This document shows, piece after piece, positions 41,651 to 52,404 of a stretch of DNA of 64,000 bases. The position numbers and the translations under genes were made by a program. A model generated the notes under the pieces. The model searched no databases. It was not told the DNA's origin and saw only the letters and a list, made by a program, of their open reading frames with translations. How positions within the stretch are numbered: position 1 is the stretch's first letter; the number at the start of each line of letters is the position of its first letter. Origin of the DNA: Diabrotica undecimpunctata (Eukaryota; Arthropoda; Insecta; Coleoptera; Chrysomelidae); the NCBI RefSeq assembly GCF_040954645.1, contig NC_092804.1, forward strand, positions 89,207,717 through 89,271,716, in the 5' to 3' direction.

Positions 41651-42973
41651 ATGAGTAACTCCTCCGACGGGGATGCTTCCCCGTCTGGAAAAGACCCACC
41701 AGATGGAAACGGTAGGCAAAACGAAATGGAAGTTGATAACAAAATATATAATTTAGACAACAAATATGTTTCGACTGACATAGGACCGTACTATATTGTT
41801 GTAGAACCAGTCGATAAAAATAGTCGATTATCAGCGGTAAAAGTTGGTCATTATCTATTTAAACATAATTTTAATAAAGATGTCATTGATATAAAATTGA
41901 TTAGTAGAAATAAAGTAAAAATTATTTTTAAGACTTATAATATCGCAAATGCTATTATAGAACATAAATTAATAAAAGATAATAATTTGATCGCTTATAT
42001 ACCTATATTTTTTAACCATAAAAAGGCAATTATTAGAGAGGTTGACACTTTTTTGACCGAAAAGTATATATTGGAGAATATTGAAAGTGAGCAAAAAGTT
42101 GTAGAAGTAAAAAGAATGAAACGTAAGATTATTGATTCCGATAATGAGACACAGTTTGTCCCAAGACAGATTATCGTGTTAACATTTTTAGGAAATAATT
42201 TGCCAAAATATGTTAAAATTGATTTAGTGAGATTTGCTGTTGAGCCATACATATATCCTGTCGTACAGTGTTTTAAGTGCCTTCGATATGGTCATACAGC
42301 AAAATACTGCAGAAGCACTATGACTAAATGTAAAAAATGTGGTCAAAACCATGATGAAAATGACGATATCGAATGCACTTCTAACGCTTATTGCATATAC
42401 TGTGAAACGCATGACCATCAGTCCATATCAAAAAATTGCCCGAAATACCAGGAACAATTAAAAATTAAAAAGATCATGTCTGAAAAAAATGTATCATTTA
42501 AAGAAGCTGAAGGTATTGTAAGAAATCCGTCTTACGCTAAAATAGTAACACATAATAATTTTGATATTTTAAATAACCTAAATAATTTCCCTGAGCTGAA
42601 TGGTAATATTGATACGAACAATTCCTCTTCCACGAGTAATAAAAATTGGGTATCACGTCCTCATTTCCAACAGCCGAAAAAGCGTAAAGTAAGTTCGCCA
42701 CTTTCAGTTAATAAACCCCCTTCATTTAAACTTAAAAATAGCGCACCAGATCCTGTTATTCCTAATCCACACAGGGAAGCCTTCCAGTCATACAAAGAAA
42801 AATTAGAATTACAGATCCTGCAGAAACTTCCTTGTATTTTTGAAAATATGTTAAAAAAATTTAATTTAGTAAACCCAGATCCACTAGTTATTCAGGAAAC
42901 ACAAACAGAACTCAAAAAAATATTAGGTACAATACAATATAGTGATAGTGATAGTGATGAAAATTATTATTAA
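41651..42973 (+). CDS. I-like LINE ORF1, Gag-like protein
   Basis: 440 aa. An N-terminal RRM-like half (residues 55-190) precedes zinc knuckles CFKCLRYGHTAKYC, CKKCGQNHDENDDIEC and CIYCETHDHQSISKNC. A basic patch PKKRKV (near residues 337-342) looks like a classical nuclear localisation signal. The acidic tail ends DSDSDENYY. The protein would package element RNA. The stop is 4 bases before the ORF2 start, consistent with coupled translation. No internal damage is seen. Confidence 0.9.
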   Translation: MSNSSDGDASPSGKDPPDGNGRQNEMEVDNKIYNLDNKYVSTDIGPYYIVVEPVDKNSRLSAVKVGHYLFKHNFNKDVIDIKLISRNKVKIIFKTYNIANAIIEHKLIKDNNLIAYIPIFFNHKKAIIREVDTFLTEKYILENIESEQKVVEVKRMKRKIIDSDNETQFVPRQIIVLTFLGNNLPKYVKIDLVRFAVEPYIYPVVQCFKCLRYGHTAKYCRSTMTKCKKCGQNHDENDDIECTSNAYCIYCETHDHQSISKNCPKYQEQLKIKKIMSEKNVSFKEAEGIVRNPSYAKIVTHNNFDILNNLNNFPELNGNIDTNNSSSTSNKNWVSRPHFQQPKKRKVSSPLSVNKPPSFKLKNSAPDPVIPNPHREAFQSYKEKLELQILQKLPCIFENMLKKFNLVNPDPLVIQETQTELKKILGTIQYSDSDSDENYY

Positions 42974-42977
42974 GTAG

Positions 42978-45900
42978 ATGATAAATATATTGCAATGGAA
43001 TTGTAATTCCATTACTAAAAATAAAGCTAATCTTGCTAATCTTAACCATTACTCCATTAAATTTGATTTAATTATACTTAATGAAACTTGGTTATCTAAA
43101 AAGAAAATATTTCATTTACCAACTTACAATCTAGTACATGTAGACAGAACTGATGGATTTGGAGGCACTGCTATACTTATCAAAGATTCCCTATCCTATC
43201 ATGAAATTTCAATCCGTAAAAACTTTAATTCCAAAATAGAAGTATGCGCAGCATATATCGATGAATTAAAGATATCCTTAGCCTCCATTTATAAATCTCC
43301 CAAAATAAAAGCAACTAAGACTGACTGGAGTAATCTTTTTTCACAACTACAGGGTGATGTCATTATATGCGGTGACTTTAACTGTCATCACAGCCTTTGG
43401 GGTTCTACAATAGATAATTCACAAGGAAATCGACTTGTAGAGGCTATAGACGAAACTAACCTGATTATTTTAAACGACGGACGACCTACTAAGATAGTCA
43501 GGCCCAACGAAAGACCTTCTGCCATAGATCTTACTTTTATCTCACCATCTCGGGAATATATCCCCACTAACAAAACACCCTCTAGAAAATGGATTGAATC
43601 CTCAGCTGACTGGACGCTTTTTCAAAACCTAATTGAAACACAAATTTATAACAATAACAGCAATAATAATTCCTTTGAATTTTTCATGAAAATAATAAAT
43701 GATGCAGCATCTAAGTCAATGAAATCTCGTTCAGGTAAAAGTAAAAAACCTCCAAATCCTATTTGGTGGGATAATGAATGCACCTTAATTGTTAATAATA
43801 GGAAAGATGCATATCTGCAATATAAAAATACCACGAATTACGAAAATTATCTCAAATTCAAGCATATTCAGGCCAAAGCTAAATTACTTTTCAAACAAAA
43901 ACAACAATTATGCTGGAAAATTTTTATTAATAAATTAAATAAAAATACCCCAATATCAAAAATTTGGAGTTTTATAAAAAAAATATCTAACAAGAACTCA
44001 ACTTTTAAAAAACATCCTATATCTGAAGAACTAATAAACCAAATTTTTGATATTGTAGCACCTAGTTTTGTCCCAAATATGCTTGAAGGACCGAAAGAGA
44101 ACATTGTCAGCCACTATATAGATGCATCTTTTGATACAACGGAATTTGAAGCTGCAATTAAGACCTCTAAATGTACTGCTCCGGGTAATGATTTTATTAC
44201 ATATGCCATTATTAAAAATCTCCCCCAAGTTGCTAAAGAATTTATAATAAATATATACAATGATTGGTGGGTGAATGCAAACTATATCGAGCAACTTAAA
44301 CAAATTACCATTTGTTTAATTTTAAAACCAACTAAAGATAAAAATATGCCTTCTTCTTATCGCCCTATATCTTTAATGTCATGTATAACTAAAACATTTG
44401 AAAGAATGATAAAAACAAGACTGGAGTGGTACATAGAGTATAACAATATTTTACCTAGTACTCAATATGGTTTTAGAAGGGGATATGGTACTTTGGATGC
44501 AGTAACTCATTTAGTAAATGACATCCAAATTACTTTTTCTGGTAACAAGTATCTAGCTTGTTTATTCCTAGATATAAAAGGGGCTTACGACTCTGTAAAT
44601 ATAAATATACTTAAACAAAAAATGATTAGTATTGGTCTTAGTGAAACGACTGCCATAAATATATTGCAACTATATTTTTCTAGACATGTCTATATTAGAG
44701 ATCATAGAAATGTATTACATGGTCCAAGGATTGTTTATCATGGGTTACCACAGGGATCAGTACTTAGCCCTATACTATTTAATATATATTCTGCCAATAT
44801 TCATTCACTATTTCATAACTCCGTAAATTGCATACAATATGCAGATGATATATGTATATACACCATCCAAAATAGTTATGAAGCATGCACGGAAGCTCTT
44901 GAGAATATTATGCATAAGGTAAGTATATGGACAGAAGAAACAGGCATGACACTTTCAACAGAAAAATGCTCTATCATGTTTTTTACCAGGCATAGACTAC
45001 GTGCTCCAGAGAGATTAAATCTGTGTGGACGTACCCTGTCGGTAGTTAAAGAGTTTAAGTATTTAGGTATTATTGTTGACACCAAGTTACTTAAGTCGAG
45101 CCACATAAGTCACTTAATAAAAAAATGTGAGAAAGGCTACAATCTACTTAGGTGTGTAACAAATCGAAGTTGGGGTGCAGCTCCTGGTATAGCTTTATTA
45201 TTTTATAGAGCCTACGTGCGTTCTATCATTGACTATGGATGTTGTTTATACGGATCCTCTTGTAATACAAATCTAAACAAAATAAACAGAGTTCAATATA
45301 AATGTCTTAGAACTTGCATCGGTGGGATGGTATCATCACCGGTGAAAGCAATACTGGCAGAGTGTAATGAGTTACCTTTGGACTTACGTCGGCAACGGTT
45401 ATCACAAAAATATCTTTTAAAACTAAAATCCCTTGAGTCAAACATGATCAACAAATTAAGTGATATTGCAAAAGAAGACCTAACAAACCGCTATTGGAAA
45501 CTAAAAAATTCTCCCCCACTTGCAGAAGCTTTTGTTGAGACTAATGCTTATCACATTTCTTTTAGTAAAAATAAAAAATTGCTTATGTATAATATACCCT
45601 TTAGATCACTAATAAAACCACACAGAGTTATAATACCCCATTATACAGAATATGATCATATAAACCATACCCTTTTAAAATCTATATTGGATGGATTAGT
45701 CAATAAAATATTTATATATACAGATGGATCTAAAACAAAACACGGAGTTGGTTGTGGAGTTTTTATTCAAAATACAAAACAATCATTTATGTTTAAATTG
45801 CCATCAATATGCAGCATATATACTGCTGAACTTATAGCAATTTTGAAGGGCATTACTTGGTTAATATCAAATAATTTACGAGAGGGGGTAATACTAACTG

Positions 45901-46142
45901 ATTCTAAGTCAGCCTTGGAGTCAATAAAAAGTATACAATTTGAAAGAATGAAATGCCCTATATTATGCAATTTAAAAAAATTGATAGCAGAATTAAATAT
46001 AACATTTGTATGGATCAAAGGCCATATAGGTATACTAGGTAATGAAAAAGCTGATAGTTTGGCCAAGGAGGCAGTACAAAACGGAGTTCATTGTAATATT
46101 TGTACAATACGTGACATCTCTAATTTGTTAAAAATAAAATAA
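42978..46142 (+). CDS. I-like LINE ORF2: endonuclease, RT and RNase H
   Basis: 1054 aa. Endonuclease: ILQWNCNS 4-11, Glu36 (LNETWL), CGDFNC 131-136, AIDLTFISP 182-190. The usual SDH block that should follow is absent and the sequence passes directly to a W.ESSADWTLF segment. RT: SSYRPISLMSCITK, QYGFRRGYGTLDAV, LFLDIKGAYDSVN, GLPQGSVLSP, catalytic YADD (CIQYADDICIY). RNase H from about 914: YTDGSK, YTAELIAI, LTDSKSAL, GNEKADSLAK, so all four acidic residues are present. The stop overlaps a following ATG (TAATG at 46140-46144). Confidence 0.92.
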   Translation: MINILQWNCNSITKNKANLANLNHYSIKFDLIILNETWLSKKKIFHLPTYNLVHVDRTDGFGGTAILIKDSLSYHEISIRKNFNSKIEVCAAYIDELKISLASIYKSPKIKATKTDWSNLFSQLQGDVIICGDFNCHHSLWGSTIDNSQGNRLVEAIDETNLIILNDGRPTKIVRPNERPSAIDLTFISPSREYIPTNKTPSRKWIESSADWTLFQNLIETQIYNNNSNNNSFEFFMKIINDAASKSMKSRSGKSKKPPNPIWWDNECTLIVNNRKDAYLQYKNTTNYENYLKFKHIQAKAKLLFKQKQQLCWKIFINKLNKNTPISKIWSFIKKISNKNSTFKKHPISEELINQIFDIVAPSFVPNMLEGPKENIVSHYIDASFDTTEFEAAIKTSKCTAPGNDFITYAIIKNLPQVAKEFIINIYNDWWVNANYIEQLKQITICLILKPTKDKNMPSSYRPISLMSCITKTFERMIKTRLEWYIEYNNILPSTQYGFRRGYGTLDAVTHLVNDIQITFSGNKYLACLFLDIKGAYDSVNINILKQKMISIGLSETTAINILQLYFSRHVYIRDHRNVLHGPRIVYHGLPQGSVLSPILFNIYSANIHSLFHNSVNCIQYADDICIYTIQNSYEACTEALENIMHKVSIWTEETGMTLSTEKCSIMFFTRHRLRAPERLNLCGRTLSVVKEFKYLGIIVDTKLLKSSHISHLIKKCEKGYNLLRCVTNRSWGAAPGIALLFYRAYVRSIIDYGCCLYGSSCNTNLNKINRVQYKCLRTCIGGMVSSPVKAILAECNELPLDLRRQRLSQKYLLKLKSLESNMINKLSDIAKEDLTNRYWKLKNSPPLAEAFVETNAYHISFSKNKKLLMYNIPFRSLIKPHRVIIPHYTEYDHINHTLLKSILDGLVNKIFIYTDGSKTKHGVGCGVFIQNTKQSFMFKLPSICSIYTAELIAILKGITWLISNNLREGVILTDSKSALESIKSIQFERMKCPILCNLKKLIAELNITFVWIKGHIGILGNEKADSLAKEAVQNGVHCNICTIRDISNLLKIK

Positions 46143-46556
46143 TGTTAAAATGGGAAAGACAGTGGGAAAACGTTGTAAAGAACTCACAAAATACGTATTT
46201 TAAAATACATCCAACCCTACCATCTCCACCCCAATATATTTTCAACTATTCCACGTCAAAATTCTTTTCGGCAAGTGTTTTTCGACTTAAAACAAATCAT
46301 GGGCGATTTCCATCGCACCTTGCTAAGCTGGGCATTATACAGTCATCGGCCTGTAGTTGTGATCAGAACTCTTACGGAGATCTCAACCATATATTCTTCG
46401 GTTGCAAAAAACATGTAAAAAAATCAGATGATTTAATTCGTAAACTAATTAAAATATTTTCTTCCATTAAATCTATCACACATTTTATTAACTGCCAATA
46501 GAAACACTTTAGAACTTGTAGTAAATTTTATTAAAGAAGTAAAAATAGAAATTTAA
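46142..46556 (+). pseudogene. I-like LINE ORF2 C-terminal tail, out of frame
   Basis: Starts at the ATG that overlaps the ORF2 stop and reads KWERQWENVVKNSQNTYF, then LKTNHGRFPSHLAKLGI and the Cys/His block CSCDQNSYGDLNHIFFGC typical of the ORF2 tail in this group. The stop near 46499 is followed in another frame by NTLELVVNFIKEVKIEI. Two one-base shifts in the tail are the simplest reading; coupled re-initiation at TAATG is the alternative. Confidence 0.75.
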
Positions 46557-46690
46557 AGCAGCATAACCCTCAACTTTGTATTCATATTATAAGAAAAGTT
46601 CTGTATACAACTTTCTGTGGCAAATGGACTTGATTCCGTGCCATTATCCTTCCACACAGACACACACACACATATTATTTATATACCCAG

Positions 46691-47321
46691 GCCAATATTA
46701 AATATAAATCACACAGGATAATTTTTGAGAAAAATGCAGTTGAAAAGTTTTTTCGTTCTAATGATTACTTCAAAGTAGGTGAATATCTCAAAAAACATTA
46801 TAAGTAGCAAACAGTTGTAACTGTGGTGATTATTTTTTTTTAACAATTTTTGATACGACCAAAAATTTAAAAAACGTTTCGGTATATTACCATTATTTCA
46901 AATTTGATTCAAATGAGACTGAATATTATTAATTAAAGATTAAGCTCTGAAACTCTGAAGATTGTTAACAATTTTTGTTTAAAACTTTTTTCAATAAACG
47001 GGAAAATTTTCTCTTTTCTCACCCCCTCTTAAATTACCAAGAGTATTACCTCCAAACAGATACAAAGTTGGCTATAGGAATGAAGTGAAAAATTTAAAAT
47101 AACACAAATCAATAATCATTTTCGTTTTAATAAAGAACTTGAGTAGAAACTTAAAACTATACTAAACTAATACAAAATACATTCTATTGAATAAAATACA
47201 CTGAAATCAAAAAATAACTTCGAATGTGCTCTAAGCACAGAAGTAAGAATAAACCGTAAACTAGCGGCAGACATTAATGTATCTCTTGATTGTCAGCCCA
47301 GTGTAAAATTCCAGTTAATAA
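46691..47321. other. Unassigned AT-rich gap
   Basis: No gene recognised between the LINE 3' UTR and the recombinase-like gene. Confidence 0.45.
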
Positions 47322-48897
47322 TCACAAATTAACTCGGTAAATGTTTCGTATAAAAACTTTAATTTGGAGCCATGTTTTATTGCCAAAAATATTTGTATTG
47401 CTGGATTTAAGTTCTTCACACTCTCTTTTTTTTGGCGGTGTCTTGTTTCTTATGTGATCTGTAAAGAATTTTTTTGCAATTTCTTTTTGGTCTAAAGTCC
47501 ATGGCACAAGAGTATGATTTTTTTTTGTTGATAGTAGGGACATTTCCAGGTTCGACTTAAACTAACTCACTACCATCTAATTCGGTATCACTTGTTTCGT
47601 CATAACTCATCCTGCACGTTTAGGTTGATTTCATCTAAAGTCTTGCCTTTATATCACCCTGCTTCTCCCTTTTCCATCAGCATTAAGAGCTTGAAAATTT
47701 TTGCCGTTTGATATACGTTATCAGGCAATCTATACACCTGTTTATGTACGCCATTAATGTGATCCATAAAAGTTGTTAATTGTTCTATTTCATTCGGCGA
47801 CATGTTAAAGATTTGGGTGGCTAAATGTTTGCACAATCTCGTCGATGTAATGGTGCCAGGATTTTTTACTCCACTCATTTTGACATATTTTTCCTTAACT
47901 TTATAACCGGTCATCGGATTATTTGTACCGACTTTCGGGGACAAATATATATTTGAATCACCAACATAGTTTTTTCTTCAATTTGTCAAAACACCTGGTT
48001 GTTCTTGTAGGCCAATGCTGAAGAGCACCAGAACATCCCTTCCTCGTTTGTCACGAATCACAACTCTTTTGAATTTAGTTAGCAATGTTTTTTCAGTAGG
48101 TGTTATGGGTGCTGAAAACTCTTCATATATTTGATGAGTACTTCTTTCAGAATAAACGTGAAGTGGCATGCGCTTCATTTCGCCAACTCTTTCACGATTC
48201 AATAAAATCAAACGGCCGAAAATTGTTTCCATTAACAACTTGTAGCTTAGTTTACTATTTTTATTATTCTTTAAATGTTGAATATATGTATTCATCTGCT
48301 TTCTTCAATAAACAATTTTTGAAAATTTTTTAGATCAGTTGCTATAGGTAAAATCGGCAACTTGTTCCATTTCTTCATATTTAAATCTGCAGTAGCAACG
48401 GTTGATATTTCAAACTTCCAAGCATCCTCCTGTAACTGCTTAAAAGTTTTAAAACTTGACGCTGCTTTAGCTGTTGTCAACGTGGAAATAGGATATTTTC
48501 GTTTCAGAATAAGCAATATGGCGATATCACAGCATTGTTTTAAAGAAGTTTGAATGTTCATTGTATATGTAGGAGAAGCAAAAACTTCTCTGACTGCATC
48601 ATACCTTGCTACTTTTTTAGTAGCGTAGACAAATAAATCGAAATATACTGGCTGAAGCGCACCATATAAATTTTTGATTATTGGTTCTAAAGTCTGTATT
48701 TCTATCAACGATTTAGTAAGCTCTCTCGTTTTTCGACAGGAGACATTGATAAGGTGTTTTTCTCTATGAGTTTTTAAATAGCGAGCTCGGAATTTACAAA
48801 TCAGTAAATCTTTCTTTGCCATTAAAGAAACTTTCCTTAACTGAGGATCTACTGGTAAATATTTTACAAATACGCACAAAAATACATCGAAATACAT
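47322..48897 (-). pseudogene. Tyrosine-recombinase-like gene, broken
   Basis: Pieces in order: 48897-48292 (N-terminal region, CKFRARYLKTHREKHLINV, LKQCCDIAILL), 48295-47978 (LLNRERVGEMKRM), 47944-47654 (SGVKNPGTITSTRLCKHLAT, then FMDHINGVHKQVYRLPD), 47543-47322 (C-terminal LVPWTLDQKEIAKKFF, CEELKSSN). The second and third pieces read like tyrosine-recombinase boxes: R-x-x-E, (R/C)KHLAT for (R)H-x-A-T, and GH...Y with the last Tyr as possible nucleophile. The box II Arg is Cys here (codon 47831-47833) and GH is DH. Stops (about 47976 and 47652) and frameshifts (about 48300) break it. Best guess: Crypton-like or a transposase-derived family common in insects. Confidence 0.6.
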
Positions 48898-50208
48898 TAG
48901 CGTAATGCGTAGTAGACACTTTTTTTATTTTGTGGGGCTGTGCTATTATTACTGCATCAGTAGTAATCGTGAGTGTACACCAACCTATCATTTTATTCTT
49001 CAGAGATGTCCCTTTAGTGATTTCATGATTTAGTATGGACTACTCATCTTTTAACAGATTTAAAATTCTCTTCTTGACATGTTCAGTTTTCAATCTATAG
49101 ATTAATTGATACTGTATAAAGCAAACTCAATAAAACAATCTTTGTGTTAAATTAAGTAACGTAGGTAAATCCATTTAAACTTGTGCATTCGTGTTTAAAT
49201 TAAATGTAAATAATTGTACAAAAATACAGGAATTATTTCATTTTGTTTCGAAGAGATTGTTTAACTATTGTACTTTTTTCAATTCTCTACTCATAAAATA
49301 AAAGCTAACTTCTAACATCTATCTATTAAAATGTTAAAAAATCTGATGTTGACCCGTTATGTACTTGACATCGCTTCAAGGTGGGTGGGTTATGCGACTT
49401 TCATCATCAGGTTTATCATGCACAAAAAAATATTAGTATCTAGTTTTTGAAAAACGTCTAAAAATCTGCCCCTTTATTTAAATTTATCACTAATTAACCA
49501 CCCGAATCTGAATTTGTTCTTTTACAATATCGAAATGCTTTTCGAATAAAAGTTGTTCGCAAGACCAGCCGTGTACATGCCGAAAATATACATTTTGGAA
49601 AATTCATAAAAAACAAAAGTACAAGAGTAAAGTACCACAGCTTCTAGATGAATGTTGCTGTAAACATTTTTAAAGGATGCATTTTAGTAAAAAGCTTAAA
49701 TATGAAATGTCAACAAAGTAATATCGTAAAAATAATATATTTACAACTTAAACTCTATTACCTGCATGTTACTATTACTCCAATGCAAAACATCTATATA
49801 TTTGATGGTATTTCAGACGGTTAGCAATGTTGCCAAATTGAAATGACCCAGAATAATCGAGAGAATGAAAATAATATACACCAATGAATTATACTCCATT
49901 GTTTCATGCGCCTCCTGAAGGAGATATCGTGAACTAACATATACACAAATATTTCATGCTAACACCATTGTTGCGTCACTTAAAATCCTCAATAAATTTG
50001 TTGCTATAACTCAGAATTATATGCAAGTTTGCCACATCCCTTGTTTGGATTACGAGTGTCTCCTGATGTCAGTTGGATGAAATTGGTAACGATCATTTTT
50101 GAAATATAAGCGATTGTAATACTGCGTCCGTATACTGACGCAACAATGCGGTGGATGCAGCATTACATGCAAAAACATAAATGTAAGGACGCATCAATGT
50201 CTGGAGGA

Positions 50209-50210
<2 letters not shown>
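48898..50210. other. Unassigned gap
   Basis: AT-rich, no coding similarity. GCGTC/GACGC words cluster near 50125-50200 just before the (TA)n tract, possibly a small repeat edge. Confidence 0.4.

Positions 50211-50262
<52 letters not shown>
50211..50262. repeat. (TA)n microsatellite at PLE-F end
   Basis: About 52 bases of TA adjacent to the PLE-F 3' end. Confidence 0.97.
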
Positions 50263-50266
<4 letters not shown>

Positions 50267-51185
50267 GAAAAGGAGTACGACCGTCAATCCAATATATCAA
50301 TCCAATATAAATTAAGGATCACTCGGAAGAGTGGTGGGTTTTTTTCGGTCAAAAGGTGGAGAAAAAAGACAAAGATGATGGCTACTTCATCTATTTATTG
50401 AAGACGTTTCGCTTTCTTAATCAGAAAACATCATCAGTTCATCTAAAAAGAACAATATGAAAAAAACCACACAAGCATGGAAAAGTTGTTACATGTGTTA
50501 CCTTAAAAAGATATGTAGCAGTCAGTGATATTAAAATTGTAAAGACGCTTAAGTAAATGGACATTATACGATTACGATGTATAAACAATAAATTGAACTA
50601 AATACAGTTAACAATTTGTTCAAACTTGGCACTGCAAAAGAACATGTGGTTTTTTATACATGTATAAGTAAAAAAACATTGAAAAAGAGTATGAAGAACT
50701 AAGAAAATCAGAGATGCACTTCCAACAATATAGCAATAGTTATGATTTAATTTTAACTTTAGGTAGTATTATTAAAGTAATTAATATTAAAATTGAATAA
50801 TTTAATGTATAATGAAATTACCACTCCTGGCTTCTTGAATGCTGCCGGTAAAATGGTGTTATAATAAAACAAACGCGCCAACAACGTGAAAAGACAGTAA
50901 CCTTGAGGTCCTAAATTATGACAGAACAACAAGGTGAAATATCAACCCTAATAATAGAGCGGTTTATTTAAATGATAAGATGAGTTTGGGTGACAACATG
51001 TTTGTAAGGAACCAATAAATGAAAAGGAAAGGTGGTTACTAACACCCAATTTCCCCTCAGTGATCGGTTAAGAAAAAACAAACAAACAAGTGAGGTCAGT
51101 CCAAAAACTCATATATAAATCGTCAACGTTGTGGCTGGTTAATCGGCCACAGGTGAAGATCAATTATAATTTCCAACAGTCCAAG
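50263..51185 (-). mobile_element. PLE-F, 3' UTR fragment (upstream limit uncertain)
   Basis: Recognised from the hammerhead-like motif and its position against (TA)n. Its stem sequence resembles PLE-B but the UTR differs. No coding part is seen. The stretch 50760-51185 may belong to it or be unrelated. Confidence 0.5.
50388..50450 (-). ncRNA. Hammerhead-ribozyme-like motif, PLE-F
   Basis: Minus strand: CTGATGA (50437-50431), stem II GTTTTC...GAAAGC (one G-U pair), then GAAACGTC with palindromic ACGT. Stem I starts TGAA/TTCA. Confidence 0.62.
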
Positions 51186-51218
51186 GTATGAACAAGTGTA
51201 TGAACTGGGACTCACTGA

Positions 51219-51461
51219 TTGGGACTTCTCCAAACCGACCATCTTCCTCATTATCAATGCGTCCCTGACAGAATGCTTGAAAATGACAACTACAAGCTAT
51301 ACTGGGACCGCACTGTGCTCACAGACCAACCAGTGGCACATAATAGACCGGATCTCATATTAGTTAATAAACTTACTAAGCAAACAACACTTATTTATGT
51401 GGTCATTCCTAACACCAATAATTTGCGTGTTAAATACTGTTTATGTACGCCATTAATGTGA
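51219..51461 (+). pseudogene. LINE endonuclease-like domain, first copy, truncated
   Basis: Reads LENDNYKLYWDRTVLTDQPV, then NRPDLILVNKLTKQTTLIYV and NTNNLRVKY, and runs into the inserted recombinase piece at about 51438. The RPD...LI(D)V pattern suggests a PD-(D/E)xK fold; here the second Asp is Tyr (LIYV), while the 52-kb copy keeps LIDV. Confidence 0.6.
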
Positions 51462-52027
51462 TCCATAAAAGTTGTTAATTGTTCTATTTCATTCGGCGAC
51501 ATGTTAAAGATTTGGGTGGCTAAATGTTTGCACAATCTCGTCGATGTAATGGTGCCAGGATTTTTTACTCCACTCATTTTGACATATTTTTCCTTAACTT
51601 TATAACACGTCATCGGATTATTTGTACCGACTTTCGGGAACAAATATATATTTGAATCACCAACATAGTTTTTTCTTCAATTTGTCAAAACACCCGGTTG
51701 TTCTTGTAGGCCAATGCTGAAGAGCACCAGAACATCCCTTCCTCGTTTGTCACGAATCACAACTCTTTTGAATTTAGTTAGCAATGTTTTTTCAGTAGGT
51801 GTTATGGGTTCTGAAAACTCTTCATATATTTGATGAGTACTTCTTTCAGAATAAACGTGAAGTGGCATGCGCTTCATTTCGCCAACTCTTTCACGATTCA
51901 ATAAAATCAAACGGCAGAAAATTGTTTCCATTAACAACTTGTAGCTTAGTTTACTATTTTTATTATTCTTTAAATGTTGAATATATTCATCTGCTTTCTT
52001 CAATAAACAATTTTTGAAAATTTTTGA
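51437..52027 (-). pseudogene. Copy of part of the tyrosine-recombinase-like gene
   Basis: Near-identical to 47737-48326, with only scattered differences and lacking the 4-base TGTA insertion near 48290. It keeps a longer open piece (52039-51677) joining KKADEYIQHLKNNKN to the LLNRERVGEMKRM box, and LCKHLAT with Cys as in copy 1. Its ends are not gene ends. It is a duplicated internal segment. Confidence 0.85.
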
Positions 52028-52404
52028 AGGTATGAACAAGTGTATGAATTGGGACTCACTGATTGGGACTTCTCCAAACCGACCATCTTCCTCATTATCA
52101 ATGCGTCCCTGACAGAATGCTTGAAAATGACAACTACAAGCTATACTGGGACCGCACTGTGCTCACAGACCAATCTGTGGCACATAATAGACCGGATCTC
52201 ATATTAGTTAATAAACTTACTAAGCAAACAACACTTATTGATGTGGCCCGTCCTAACACCAATAATTTGCGTGTTAAATACAACGAAAAGATCGCCAAGT
52301 ACAGAGATCTAGAAATACAAATAAGGAGACAATGGAGAATGGAAAGTACTCAGACAGTACCTATTATTCTATCTACTACTGGTGTTATTCCCAAAACCTT
52401 TTAG
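52028..52404 (+). pseudogene. LINE endonuclease-like domain, second copy with tail
   Basis: Repeats the 51.2-kb segment with about 3% change and continues NEKIAKYRDLEIQIRRQWRM, then VPIILSTTGVIPKTF, the conserved end of this LINE group. NRPDLILVNK and TTLIDVARPNTNN hold the putative PD-(D/E)xK residues. The upstream RT is missing. A non-coding 3' region follows to about 52700. Confidence 0.65.

Larger units (their letters stand above)
41500..46690 (+). mobile_element. I-clade-like LINE with RNase H
   Basis: A plus-strand non-LTR element with two long ORFs, RNase H and a Cys-rich C-terminus. The layout (ORF1 with zinc knuckles, ORF2 with endonuclease, RT, RNase H) is that of the I group. Approximate ends: 5' UTR from about 41500, 3' UTR to about 46690 just after a short CA run. 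The long ORFs are open, but the endonuclease lacks a key block and the C-terminal tail is frameshifted twice. Confidence 0.85.
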
